Assembly (NCBI GenBank): GCA_009103225.1
Contig: RHPI01001965.1
Coordinates: forward strand, 238,754 to 302,753
Source of the DNA: Chlorokybus atmophyticus
Lineage: Eukaryota > Streptophyta > Chlorokybophyceae > Chlorokybales > Chlorokybaceae
Reading direction: 5' to 3'
DNA length: 64,000 bases
Each line of letters opens with the position of its first letter. Within the stretch, counting starts at the first letter, position 1. Shown piece by piece: positions 10,419 to 19,797 of the stretch. The translations under genes were made by a program, and so were the position numbers. The notes beneath the pieces are model-generated. The model searched no databases, was not told the origin of the DNA, and saw only the letters and a list, made by a program, of their open reading frames with translations.

Positions 10419-13070
10419 ATGCCCGTGGAAACAAGGTCAGGAGCTGGTCTGAAGGAGCTTGAAGTCCCCTTGAAGGAGAGAGAAGAGTTGCCCGAGAAAG
10501 AGGTGCCTACTTCCCCGAGCGAAGGAGACTACGAGAACGAGCCAGCCGGTGACAAGGAAGACCACGAGGAGGTTGAAGAGGTTGAAGAGGAGGAGCCAGA
10601 TCTGATGGACACCTTGTTGAAAACGGAGATGGAGGGTGCGCGCACGCGTTTCAGCGGTCGGCCCAGCACATTGGAGCTACAAGACTTCAAGGGTAGGTTT
10701 GAGTGTCGCATGATTAGCTGGTCGGCACGTGATAGGTCATGGAATGAGCACAAAGCATTCAAGATGATGCCCGAGTTCTTGGAGGATGAAGCTTTGAGCA
10801 CGTGGAGGGAGTTCAAGAGGAAGTTGGAGGCACGAGAAGAGGTGTGTAGAGCTGAACATGGAGCTGAGTTTGAGAAGGAGTGGGCGAAGGTGCAGCCCGT
10901 GAAGGAGTTCATGGTGGTGTTGACGTCGACGTATCCACAATCGACGCCGGCAAAGATGATGGAGCTGATGTATTTCAAGCGCAAGGATAGTGAGACACCA
11001 CGCATGATGTACACAAGGATGGTGAAGTTGTTAGAGTACACGGAGCATGAGGTTGTGTCCAACAAGATGGCGGCGGTGCTGTACTTGCGTGCGTTAGAGG
11101 ATGGCTTGAGGGAGGCGGTGCAAACCGTGTTGCGAGGAGCGCATCAAGGCGCAAGCTACACGCTTCGTGATGTCTTCGTTGCAGCCGAGAACGCTCAATG
11201 GCAGCAAGAGTATGAGAAGAGCATTGGTTCGATGGCGGAGGGCATGGCGACGCAGCTGTCGGGAGCTACCAAGCGCACCGATGCTGGTCGGCGCGATGGA
11301 GGGCAAGCTACAGTCATCAAGTCAGCTCCGGTGAGGAGTGTAATGGCTGCAAATGGTGTTCCTATGGATGCACGGCATGAGGAGCAGCAAACGGGAGTGT
11401 GTTGGAGGTGTGGAGAGGTCGGACACATCGCAAAGTATTGTCCGAAGAGGCAAGGCCTTGTGTGTTCATATTGTGGGAAGATGGGCCATGATGACAATGC
11501 GTGTTGGAGCAAGCATCCGCACTTGCGCGCGGAGGTGCTGAGCGGCAAGACGGTGACCAAGCAAGCACATTCAGCTCATGCGGGAAGCTCACAAAGCCAT
11601 GCGGAGCTGGCGCGAGCAAGCAAGGTGTCCGCGCTCGTTGCCGAGGTGGCCGAGTTGAAGGCGGCGCTAGCGGGGCTGCGCACGCAGCCGAAAGGCAAGC
11701 AAAAGGGTGTCCGACAGGAGAAGGCTGATGATGATGGAGGTGCGTACGCATACTTGGCGTATAGCGCGGCGTGGTGCAGCCCGATGGCGGCTACGGCAGC
11801 TACGGGGAGTGCGCGCGCAGCACCTACGACGGCGGTATCGCCCTACATGCGAGGCAAGGGGGTCCGCGCTGCAGCCTCGGAGGTTTGTAAAGTTGCTGGG
11901 GGTTATGAGGAACTGTTTGCACCAGCTGATGCGCGTTCACGCGCGATATTGGCACCGTTGACGGCGACGGCGGGAGGCCATGCGCCTGCGCCAGCCATGG
12001 AGGTGTCGGCGTCGTCGGTGTCGACATTGCCTTCGGTGAGGAGAGTTGTGAGTGTGGAGCAGCATGACGGCATGCGTATTAGTGTGAAGAACGATGTGAA
12101 TGAGGTGAAGGTGCAGTCCGCGAAGGGTCTGGCATTGTTGTTGGAGACGGCGAGTGCACAAGTCAGCCCTACATGTGCGCGCGAGTTGAAGGTGCCAACG
12201 GCGGCGCATGCGGATGCAAGTGCAGTCCATGAGCTGGCGGGAACGCTTCTTCATCAGCCCATGTTGACGCTGAAGGATGTTGGTTGCACTTTGGAGCGTT
12301 TGGAGTGCGTGTTGGGGCAGATGTCGAAGCCCGCGACAGCCTACGCAGCTACGCAAGTCACTTTGGATTTCGAGGCAGCTGTGCCGAGTGAGGAGGTGTA
12401 TGGAACAGTCATATATGAAGAAAAGGAGCTCAATGCAGTGCCGGATGGTAAGCAAGAGCTGGAGGGGGATGTGCCTATCGTGGAGTTAGCAAACGGCATG
12501 CACACGAAGGTGATGGAAGAGCCGGTGCAGCTGGACTTGTCGGCGGCGTTGTCGAGACCGGCGGAGAGGCTTGATGTTATGGCGACGGTGGCAACGGTGG
12601 ACAACAAGCATGGTCATGTGCAGCTGAACGGGTACACACCAGAGCGCGTGCTCGTGGATACATGTGCGGAGCCAGTGATACTTGGAGCGAGAGCGGCGGC
12701 GCGCATGGGATTGCAGCCGAAGGATTGGGGGCCATGTCCGTGGCATCTCAAGACTGCTGGAGGAGGGATGGAGGCCGTGTTTGCGGTGACATTAGAGCCC
12801 GTGCAGATCCAATTGACTGCACATGGTGGAGGGCGAACCACTCTTGGTGTTCATTGCCTTATCACCGAGGGGGGGAGCTATGATGTGCTATTGGGGCAGG
12901 AGTTCTTGTATCCAGTGGGAGGAGGAGTGGACAACTGGTTGGAGCAGGGCTTTTTCAGACCGGGATGGGAGCATGGTGATGGTGAGAAGGCATTCTTTCC
13001 GTTACGCGTGAGAGAGGTTGAGGAGGCTCGAAGCGAGGGGGTGGACGGATGCGATGGTGCGTGTGGATGA
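10419..13070 (+). CDS. Gag-protease polyprotein of a retroelement
   Basis: An intact 883-residue ORF. Residues ~1-60 are acidic/Pro-rich. A retrotransposon Gag capsid-like region follows (LELQDFKGRFECRMISW … EALSTWREFKRKLE … AVLYLRALEDGLREAV). Two perfect CX2CX4HX4C zinc knuckles lie at about 328-341 (CWRCGEVGHIAKYC) and 349-362 (CSYCGKMGHDDNAC). After a low-complexity Ala/Val-rich middle there is a pepsin-like retroviral-type protease near 745 with the active-site triplet written DTCA (VLVDTCAEPVILGARAAARM) and a second-half motif DVLLGQEFLY. The usual DTGA glycine is Cys, so activity is doubtful. A single long frame with no lesion suggests recent insertion or selection. RT and integrase must come in trans. 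Confidence 0.88.
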   Translation: MPVETRSGAGLKELEVPLKEREELPEKEVPTSPSEGDYENEPAGDKEDHEEVEEVEEEEPDLMDTLLKTEMEGARTRFSGRPSTLELQDFKGRFECRMISWSARDRSWNEHKAFKMMPEFLEDEALSTWREFKRKLEAREEVCRAEHGAEFEKEWAKVQPVKEFMVVLTSTYPQSTPAKMMELMYFKRKDSETPRMMYTRMVKLLEYTEHEVVSNKMAAVLYLRALEDGLREAVQTVLRGAHQGASYTLRDVFVAAENAQWQQEYEKSIGSMAEGMATQLSGATKRTDAGRRDGGQATVIKSAPVRSVMAANGVPMDARHEEQQTGVCWRCGEVGHIAKYCPKRQGLVCSYCGKMGHDDNACWSKHPHLRAEVLSGKTVTKQAHSAHAGSSQSHAELARASKVSALVAEVAELKAALAGLRTQPKGKQKGVRQEKADDDGGAYAYLAYSAAWCSPMAATAATGSARAAPTTAVSPYMRGKGVRAAASEVCKVAGGYEELFAPADARSRAILAPLTATAGGHAPAPAMEVSASSVSTLPSVRRVVSVEQHDGMRISVKNDVNEVKVQSAKGLALLLETASAQVSPTCARELKVPTAAHADASAVHELAGTLLHQPMLTLKDVGCTLERLECVLGQMSKPATAYAATQVTLDFEAAVPSEEVYGTVIYEEKELNAVPDGKQELEGDVPIVELANGMHTKVMEEPVQLDLSAALSRPAERLDVMATVATVDNKHGHVQLNGYTPERVLVDTCAEPVILGARAAARMGLQPKDWGPCPWHLKTAGGGMEAVFAVTLEPVQIQLTAHGGGRTTLGVHCLITEGGSYDVLLGQEFLYPVGGGVDNWLEQGFFRPGWEHGDGEKAFFPLRVREVEEARSEGVDGCDGACG

Positions 13071-13323
13071 AGGCGCGTGAGGAGGTCAGCTGGCATTCTC
13101 GGGTCGTGAACACCAGCTGAAGGGGGTGTAATACGCGCTTGTTGTGAGTGTTGTGTCATGTGTATGAGTATGTACACTAGTGGGGCAGCTTCGGGAGGAT
13201 CCTGAGCTAGCAGACATGCATGGAGGAAGCTACAACATGTGAAGGTGGAAAAGGTGCAGCATGATGAGGCCATGACGAGCTGGTGGACGACATCCTCGCG
13301 CAACAATAGGATTTGGCACGACA

Positions 13324-13615
13324 CGGGAGTTATAAGAGTTACGAGAGGTACGGGAGTTACAGGAGTTATAGTCAACCATGGTCAACTTTGACTTTGACCG
13401 TTGACTTTGACCATTGACTAGTGTTAACTTTAACCAAAGTTGACTAGAGTTGATTAGTGCTTAATAGCATTAAATATAAGACACTGTACACTGCTTAATA
13501 CAGTGGGTCGCACATTGTCTTTATAGTTGGCGCGCTTGCTGCACTTGTCCTTAGTGTGTGCACACTTGTATTAAAGGGGCAAATACACACGCTCTAGGCG
13601 CATCACTAGTTCTCA
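13324..13615 (+). repeat. Remainder of the split copia 5' LTR
   Basis: Starts with the duplicated CGGG and continues AGTTATAAGAGTTACGAGAG through the TTGAC array to TTCTCA, matching the LTR at 15118-15512 from its ~89th base on. Three bases later comes the primer-binding site. Confidence 0.87.
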
Positions 13616-13618
13616 TTA

Positions 13619-13634
13619 GGTTATGGGCCCACAC
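13619..13634 (+). promoter_or_regulatory. Primer-binding site (initiator tRNA-Met half)
   Basis: GGTTATGGGCCCACAC, identical to the site at 4813-4828 on the other strand and set at the same three-base distance from the LTR end. Confidence 0.75.
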
Positions 13635-13740
13635 TCGCTTGTCTGATCGCTTGTGCTAGTGAAAGAAAGTGTTGAGCATAGGCGCCTACTAGTAGAGTGT
13701 TCTTGGGGAGAGGGTGAATTGTATTATTGTGTAGCAAGTA

Positions 13741-14417
13741 ATGGTTGACACGGATATGATGCCCATCGAGTCCCTTGATCTGCACAGCTACGCTTCATGG
13801 TCGCTGAAGATGAAGTTAGTGCTGATCCGCAAGAACAGGTGACACTGGTACCTGGACAGGAAACTCACAATCAGCTTTTGCGCTAATAGGTTTGCACGTT
13901 TAAGACTTCCATCTCCCTCTTATTGCGGATTGCAAGACTGGACGTGAGGCGTGGGAGGTCTTCGACACCCTCTTCAAGGCCAACAGCAATTCGCGCAAGT
14001 TGCAACTGAGACGCAAGCTAACACTTCTGAAGATGGAGCACAAAGAGCCAATCCAGAAGTACATCTCACGTGCAAGGGAGCTTTGGCAAGACCTTGCATC
14101 AGTAGGCCACGATGTGAAGGAAGAGGAGGTGATGTGGGCAATCTTAGGCTGGCTTAGGAAAGAGCTTTGCTACGCTAGTAACTGTATTGGAGTCCTCAGA
14201 TGTGGTATTGAAGTTTGCTGATGTAGTGCCTAAGCTGCTAGATGTGGAAGGCAAGTTGGATGTTCAGGAGATAGAGAATGGTGGAGAATCTTTCGCATTC
14301 GCTGCCTCATCTTCTCAACACACACGAAGCAGGAGCAAAGCAGGTGATGGGAAGCCCTCATGCAACAAAGAGTGTCACCATTGCAAGATGAAGGGCCACT
14401 TCATTCGCGAGTGCTAG
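13741..14417 (+). pseudogene. gag: Broken copia gag with intact zinc knuckle
   Basis: Starts at ATG 13741 (MVDTDMMPIESLDLHSYASW …), stops at a TGA at 13840, and reappears in another frame from ~13930 with the UBN2 core (EAWEVFDTLFKANSNSRKLQ, EPIQKYISRARELWQDLAS, VMWAILGWLRKEL). Another frame at 14187-14417 ends with a complete zinc knuckle CHHCKMKGHFIREC followed by a stop. At least two frameshifts and one stop separate the pieces. The family role is particle assembly; this copy is dead. Confidence 0.85.
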
Positions 14418-15117
14418 AAGAGAACCACAATGAGGCAACCAAGGAGGAGCACGCCACGATGGCGATTGCTTTCTAACATTGGTGAGGACCTCAAGGAGTT
14501 GCAGTGGATGGTGTTCGTCCGTCCTCTCCCACTGCAAGGGCGCGTGAAGGACATGCGTAGATGGAGATCGCAGACACAAAGGATTGTGAGAGTTACTGCT
14601 AGCCTATGAGTAATTGCTGGTGTTGAGCTGCATACACTAGAGGTTGCATTGCTGTGGAGTTGTTTTTTTGGTAGCACACAGGTGTGCGGTACTGGATAGA
14701 ACATTTCATTTGATTGCAAGGACTGAGTTGTGTAGCTAGCGAACAGGAGATGGGAGGGGTGCTTTCCTTGGTAGAAGGGTCTGATCAACCCTTGCACGGC
14801 CTACACTCTGGTACAGCATTGCTAAGGTAGAGAACTCAGTGTAGTTTATAGCATGGTTTGCCATTGAGGGAGTCCTCGAAACCTGAGCAAGGTCAGGCGT
14901 GGCGTGGTGGAACCTGATGCGACAACTATGAGGAGGAAACAAGGAGTATTGGAACCTTGTAGTCCTGGTGGCAGCATGAGGAGAATGATGGTGTCATGGA
15001 GACAAGCATCAAGTCCGTGGGAGCAACAGATTCGTAGGAGTGTTTAATGGAGTAAGTTAATGTGGGTAAGCTTGCAAGAAGAACTTGGAGTTCAAGGTCA
15101 AGCTGCTCGCGTGGGAG
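14418..15117 (+). other. Internal copia sequence without pol
   Basis: 700 bp between the zinc knuckle stop and the 3' LTR. No protease, integrase or RT motif survives in any frame. It ends with the purine tract GTGGGAG expected to prime plus-strand DNA synthesis. Confidence 0.6.
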
Positions 15118-15512
15118 TGTTAAATGTTATAGCTTGTTGAAAGTACATGTATAGGTGGCGCCTACATGTAGTTGGTACGATCAGCTTAACCTTTATAGTT
15201 ACGGGAGTTACGAGAGTTACGAGAGTTACGGGAGTTACGGGAGTTATGGCAGTTATGGTCAACCATGGTCAACTTTGACTTTGACCGTTAACTTTGACCA
15301 TTAACTAGTGTTGACTAGTGTTGACTTTGACCAGAGTTGACTAGAATTGACTAGTGCTTAATAGCATAGTATATAAGACACTGTATACTGCTTAATACAG
15401 TGGGTCGCACATTGTCTCTATAGTTGGCGTGCTTGCTGCACTTGACCTTAGTGTGTGCACACTTGTAAGTAAGAGGCAAATACACACACACTAGGCGCAT
15501 CACTAGTTCTCA
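15118..15512 (+). repeat. Complete copia LTR (395 bp), promoter-rich
   Basis: Begins TGTTAAATG and ends TTCTCA. It contains a run of 9-bp repeats of the type GTTACGGGA/GTTACGAGA (about 15197-15255), roughly ten TTGAC or GTCAA motifs (about 15258-15355) resembling the W-box core bound by WRKY factors, and a TATA box TATATAAG at 15370-15377. These features predict a Pol II promoter in the LTR; the WRKY link is inference. Confidence 0.88.
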
Positions 15513-17029
15513 ACACAAGATATTTGAAGTAGCAGTCTTCTTCCCACCGCACTCACTGTTGGCAAGCACGTGCATAGCTTGCCTACCTGTTTACAAGCAC
15601 CCTCATCACACGCTCACTATCTGCTTGTATGTAAACCTACGCAGTGGTGGCTGCGGATGGAGTCAGTGGAGAGCAGCAGTGAATAAACCACCCCAATCTA
15701 TAGCGTATGCAACTGACTCTGCCTCCTCTCCCCGCTAGTGGCTGTCCTCTTAAACGTTTCCACGCTCTGTAGCCCCCCTCCCTTCCTCTTACACTATGTC
15801 TGTAGGAAGTTGGTAGTTTGTAATCGTGTTGTGTATATAAAAGCCATCTATATGTATGTGGTAAACGTAGCGGTAGGGGTAAACATGCATGCGTGCATTT
15901 TTATGAATTAATAATATTATAACTTATAATTGATCATTCATCTTCTGCAGCAGTTGTTAGTTTTTCACCTGTTGGCATGTAACAAGCAGTGTCCATAAGT
16001 GAGCGTCAAATGTACAACTATGACAGTTGAGCGATAATGACTTTAATATCAATGTTTAAAAGGTATGTAGCACTTGTGCAGTACATGCGCGTATTCATGT
16101 GCATGCAGTGACCGAGCATGGTTGAGCGTGTGCAGTATATCAAAAAAGACTTTGAAGAGATCAAAGAGAAATGGGCTGGCTGACACAGGCTGCGGCTTTG
16201 GCTTTACATTAACATCAATTGCATGTGGTATTGCTCAACATTTTACCTACTGTTCTCCTCCTTAAAAGATTGCGCCATGGGTCCGTCCTTTTCATGTGGT
16301 GTGTAATAAGTTACGGCATAGTGGGAGGTTGCACGGGTAGTTGGAAGCTACTATTAGCCGTGAGCACAAGTATTTGCCAACTATACAAGTATACTATAAG
16401 AGCTTGTTCTCTTTAATGTATGCTGGCTCTACGTGCACGGTCTAGGAAGTTGGCAGTGGAAGTTTGGAACCTTGATGTAGCATTGGCCGAAGCCTTAGCA
16501 AAATGTGACAAGTATTGTGTTGAAGCAGCTTAACCACGAGTTGCTTGCTGACAAGCATTTCCAAGAAAAGATTATGTATTGTAAGCGCAAAAAGTGGTTG
16601 GCTGATGGTTTGATTGTGAAAAAGACAAATGCGGAGCTTGCCGAAGGTGCAAAGTGTGCGTCCTTTTGCGTATACCACAGCATGTTTTAGGTTGTAAACG
16701 GGGTAGTGAGTGTAATGGTGCCAACCTGTTGATAGAAGTGGAAGAAGTTGTTATACCTTTAAATATTGTTAAAAATGCTTTGTATGAGGTGTACACGGAT
16801 GCATATGCATAAATACAAGTGGGTGGTGACATTTGGACTATGGCCAATGGCAATAAGAGTGAGCATTGCAAGCTTGCAAGTGTAGCTCAACAACATCAAC
16901 AACGTCCCGAAGAGCACTGAGCACTGATCACTGGCAGCAACCGATTGCAGCATCATTGCGAGCATTATTGGATTGGTGTGCAAGAGAGATTTTGCATGGT
17001 TGAGATTTTAGTTTAGCCCACTCGGCTAG
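15513..17029. other. Non-coding stretch with one short Cys-rich frame
   Basis: No gene can be supported. One open stretch at about 16609-16740 (+) reads DCEKDKCGACRRCKVC and then a further GCKRGSEC, a spacing reminiscent of CXXC-type zinc binding, but it is short and bounded by stops. The rest is AT-rich. Confidence 0.45.
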
Positions 17030-17272
17030 TTTGCATTCCTAATAAAAGGTGGGGCCCTGTGTGTGGCCCGGTCGGCTAAGACCTTTTTTGTTCACCTCCC
17101 CCTGCGCCATGCAGTGGCCTGTCCCTAGCTCCCTTGTGCTTGGCGCGCGATTGCCTTCGTCCCTAGCTTTTCTCTTTCGACGAGCAAGTGAGCTACTGAG
17201 GCGGCTTCCCTGACCGCACCGGAGCAGTGCCAAAATTAGGCTTTTTTGTACTACAATTGATTGTAGTGCGTC

Positions 17273-17475
17273 ATATGAGTTCATGAAGCGCATGAAATGC
17301 GCGCCCATGAACTCAAGATCTCGTTAATGAGTTATGAGACTCTTGTGCCCTTCGTGCCTCGGGCACTTGGGGGCACAAGCACTCACTAGATGTGAATTGT
17401 GAGTCACGACTCCTTATCTAGTCGCTTGAAACCCTAGCTTAAAGGCGCCATCCTTGGCGACGGTGGCGAGGGTGG
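17273..17475 (+). repeat. Terminal module, left arm of the foldback
   Basis: Reverse complement of the module at 1470-1662. The palindromic end GAGTTCATG … CATGAACTC and the stem-loop (17342-17379) are both present. Confidence 0.8.
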
Positions 17476-18498
17476 TATGCTTTGCAAGTGTACACGCTCC
17501 ACAAGCTTCAACCTCGGCGTTGGCAGCAGTGGCGCCATCAACGAGTCAAAAACTGAAGAAACGCGTGACTTTCACACCTGGCGTGAATATGTAGGTCCCG
17601 TAGTTATAGCCTAGCGCCCTAGTGCAGAATTGTATATAGATCAGCCTATATCTGTACACTTGTACACTTGTATAGTAATGCACTTGGGTGCTGGGCATAG
17701 CCACCGTGCTATTGACCCATAGCGACCCCCCAGCACAAGCTGTGTCGCATATAACTTGTGTGTGAGTGTAGTGGGACTCGAACTCAGGTCGCTAGGGCCC
17801 GACATTTTGTTCAGAATCCGGATTAGCCCACTTGGCTAGCCTCGCACGAGCTATTGCGGCGGCTATTAGGTATGCTTGGCGTGCAGTTGCCTCCGCTATT
17901 GACTGTTTTACAACGAGCGTATGGATTATTGCGGCGGCTTCCCGTACTGCGCCGAAGTAGTGCCATAACATTGGGCTCTTCTTACTGCTGTTATTCACCG
18001 TGCGTCCGTTAAGACTTAAACTCAAGTCACTAGGGCCTAACCTTTTGCGCCAGAGCAGTGCCAACAAATAAACTCTTGCTTCAATACCATTTTCTTATGC
18101 TTTTGAACTAGCCTACTCGGCTAGCCTTGTGCAATGCTACCCCAGTGGGGTAATCCGAATCTTCAACCGAAGGTCGGGGCCTTAGCGACCCAAGTTCAAG
18201 TCACCAAACTTACACATGAGTTATATGCGATACATAGCTCATGCTGGGGGATCGACATGGGTCAATAGATATGCCCAGCACCCAAGTGCATTATCATACA
18301 AATGTACAAGTGCATAGATACGGGTTGATGTGTACACAAGTCTGCTCTATGGTGCTAGGCTACAACTATGGGAACTATTTGCACGTTATGTGCGAAAGTG
18401 ACGCGCCTCTTTAATTTTTGACTTAGTGACGGCGCCATCGCCGCTGAAGCAGTGGTTGAAGCCTGAAAAGCCTGTACACCTGCAAAGTAAACCACCCT

Positions 18499-18695
18499 TG
18501 CCGCCCATGCCAAGGATGGCGCCGCCGTGCTAAGGTTTCAAGTGACTAGATAAGGAGCATGAGACTCGCAACGCATGCTTAGCGAGTGCTTGTGCCCTCA
18601 AGTGCCCAAGGCACTAGGGGCACAAGAGTTTCATAACTGATTAACGGGTTCTTGAGTTCATGGGCGCGCACTTCATGCGCTTCATGAACTCATAT
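18499..18695 (-). repeat. Terminal module, right arm of the foldback
   Basis: Same orientation as copies 1 and 2. Stem-loop at 18589-18626; terminal palindrome ends at CATGAACTCATATA. Confidence 0.8.
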
Positions 18696-18799
18696 AACTC
18701 ACACACGAGTTATATGCGACACACAGCTCATGCTGGGGGGTCGCTACGAGTTAATAGATGTATAAAACAGTGAGAGCACGTACCACCCAAGCCGAGGCT

Positions 18800-19745
18800 C
18801 TGCGGTAGTGTGTGCAACTCAGGCAATGCGGCGCGCACATGGCTATCAATTGCAGTGGAAGACTTCCAAAGCCAAAACTGCTACCACAGGTACCAGGGCA
18901 CACCTGCCTTCATGGCTTGGGTCGCGGCTCTTAAACGGGCAAAGCGTGTGCCAAAACGCGTGGGGTCCTCCCTCGCCGCGTTAAAGGGCTGCCTTCTCCC
19001 AACCCAGCATGGTGCCATATGGCACCAAGGCGTTGCATATGACGCACGTTCCCCACGCTCGTATAATGGAGCGCAGCAACTTGCCCAGGTCTGCATGCCG
19101 ATACCCCGAGGCGCATAACAACTTTTTGGTGCGCATCACAGGGCACAAGTTACCGCCCACCGCAGCTATATTGTGACGCCCACACTATGTTGATCGGTTT
19201 TGCTGCACAGAATAATGAGATTCATGCAGCCTGGGCGAAAGTGTCATGCGTGTTGCCCTCCGCTAGGTCGGAATATCGCATCATACTCGCAAACTTCAGC
19301 AGCACCGCCACCGTTTACAACCTGGCCACCACGTCCCACCCATTGCGAGCAAAGTATGAGACCATGGCTCGCAGGAGCTCATGTGGGCGTCCTTTTTTTG
19401 CGTGTTCAATGGTAGCAGCCTGGCAGCGGCCTGGCGCTTCACCGCAAAGAGTGCATGCGCAGTGGGAGAGGCCTGGTCTACCATGGTATGCGCAGCATGT
19501 ATGGCCGAAGAGGCATGTTTCACAGTTGCCGGGGTGGTGGAATCCACCAACACCTTGGTCAGGCAAAGGGCCATTGTGCCAGGGGCTGCTGGCAGGGCAG
19601 CCCAGCTACGAGGCGTGCAGGACTCCATAAAGCGGCACCAGTAGCTCTCATGGCCACGCAGGATGCTAATAGCACGTGAGGCTGCTACCACTGCCGGGTA
19701 TAAGGTGCGCATGCGCTCGATCAATTTTATGATCTTCGGGGACAT
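18800..19745 (-). pseudogene. DIRS tyrosine recombinase
   Basis: The N-terminal SAM-like half is open from 19745 to 19296 ('ESYWCRFMESCTPRSWAALP', 'ATVKHASSAIHAAHTMVDQ', 'AVKRQAAARLLPL'). The C-terminal catalytic half is shattered. The expected helix and catalytic tail can still be read as 'LRAATQAMKAGVPWYLW', a stop, then 'WKSSTAIDSHVRAALPEL'. The nucleophilic Tyr (…DSY) is His (codon 18839-18841). The enzyme would have integrated a circular cDNA without target duplication. Confidence 0.82.
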
Positions 19746-19797
19746 TAGGCATGAGCAACTGTAAGCTACACTTAATAGCAGCTACACACAGCATGTG

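Larger units (their letters stand above)
9851..13323 (+). mobile_element. Gag-protease element inserted into the copia LTR
   Basis: The 3473-bp insert has ends TGTCATGC … GCACGACA (an imperfect inverted 8-mer with the TG/CA termini typical of LTR retrotransposons). It is flanked by a CGGG target duplication (9847-9850 and 13324-13327). It carries one long intact ORF (10419-13070) and no RT or integrase. I could not find convincing paired LTRs: a purine-rich CTGAAGGGGG precedes TGTAATACGCG at 13127, which may be a polypurine tract and start of a ~197-bp 3' LTR, but the 5' side matches it only weakly. Best described as a non-autonomous, gag-carrying (TR-GAG-like) retroelement. Confidence 0.75.
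9763..15512 (+). mobile_element. Gag-only copia derivative, its 5' LTR split by another element
   Basis: Layout: 5' LTR first part 9763-9850, foreign element 9851-13323, 5' LTR remainder 13324-13615, primer-binding site 13619-13634, gag remnants 13741-14417, non-coding filler, purine tract GTGGGAG (15111-15117) and 3' LTR 15118-15512. No protease, integrase, RT or RNase H is left between zinc knuckle and 3' LTR, leaving an internal region of only ~1.5 kb. It would have depended on an autonomous relative such as the element at 1-5157. Confidence 0.85.
17030..18770. mobile_element. Foldback structure with tRNA-like (SINE-type) sequences
   Basis: Two arms, 17273-about 17800 and about 18160-18695, are imperfect inverted copies of each other over ~520 bp. 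The outer ~200 bp of each arm is the terminal module of unit A. The inner parts contain tRNA-like heads: on the minus strand an A-box-like TAGCCAAGTGGGC (17826-17838) followed by a B-box GAGTTCGAGTCCC (17773-17785), and on the plus strand a counterpart ending AAGTTCAAGTC (18192-18202). Partial copies of the same SINE-like unit flank it (17030-17272, 17930-18070, 18700-18765). No protein is encoded. Confidence 0.7.

Noticed and set aside
17760-17840. A functional tRNA gene
   Set aside because: A- and B-box motifs are present but no cloverleaf with acceptor and anticodon stems can be drawn; repeated copies fit a SINE head better.
17273-18695. Classical TIR DNA transposon (MULE type)
   Set aside because: Long inverted ends fit, but there is no transposase and no clear 9-11 bp target duplication; described as a foldback instead.
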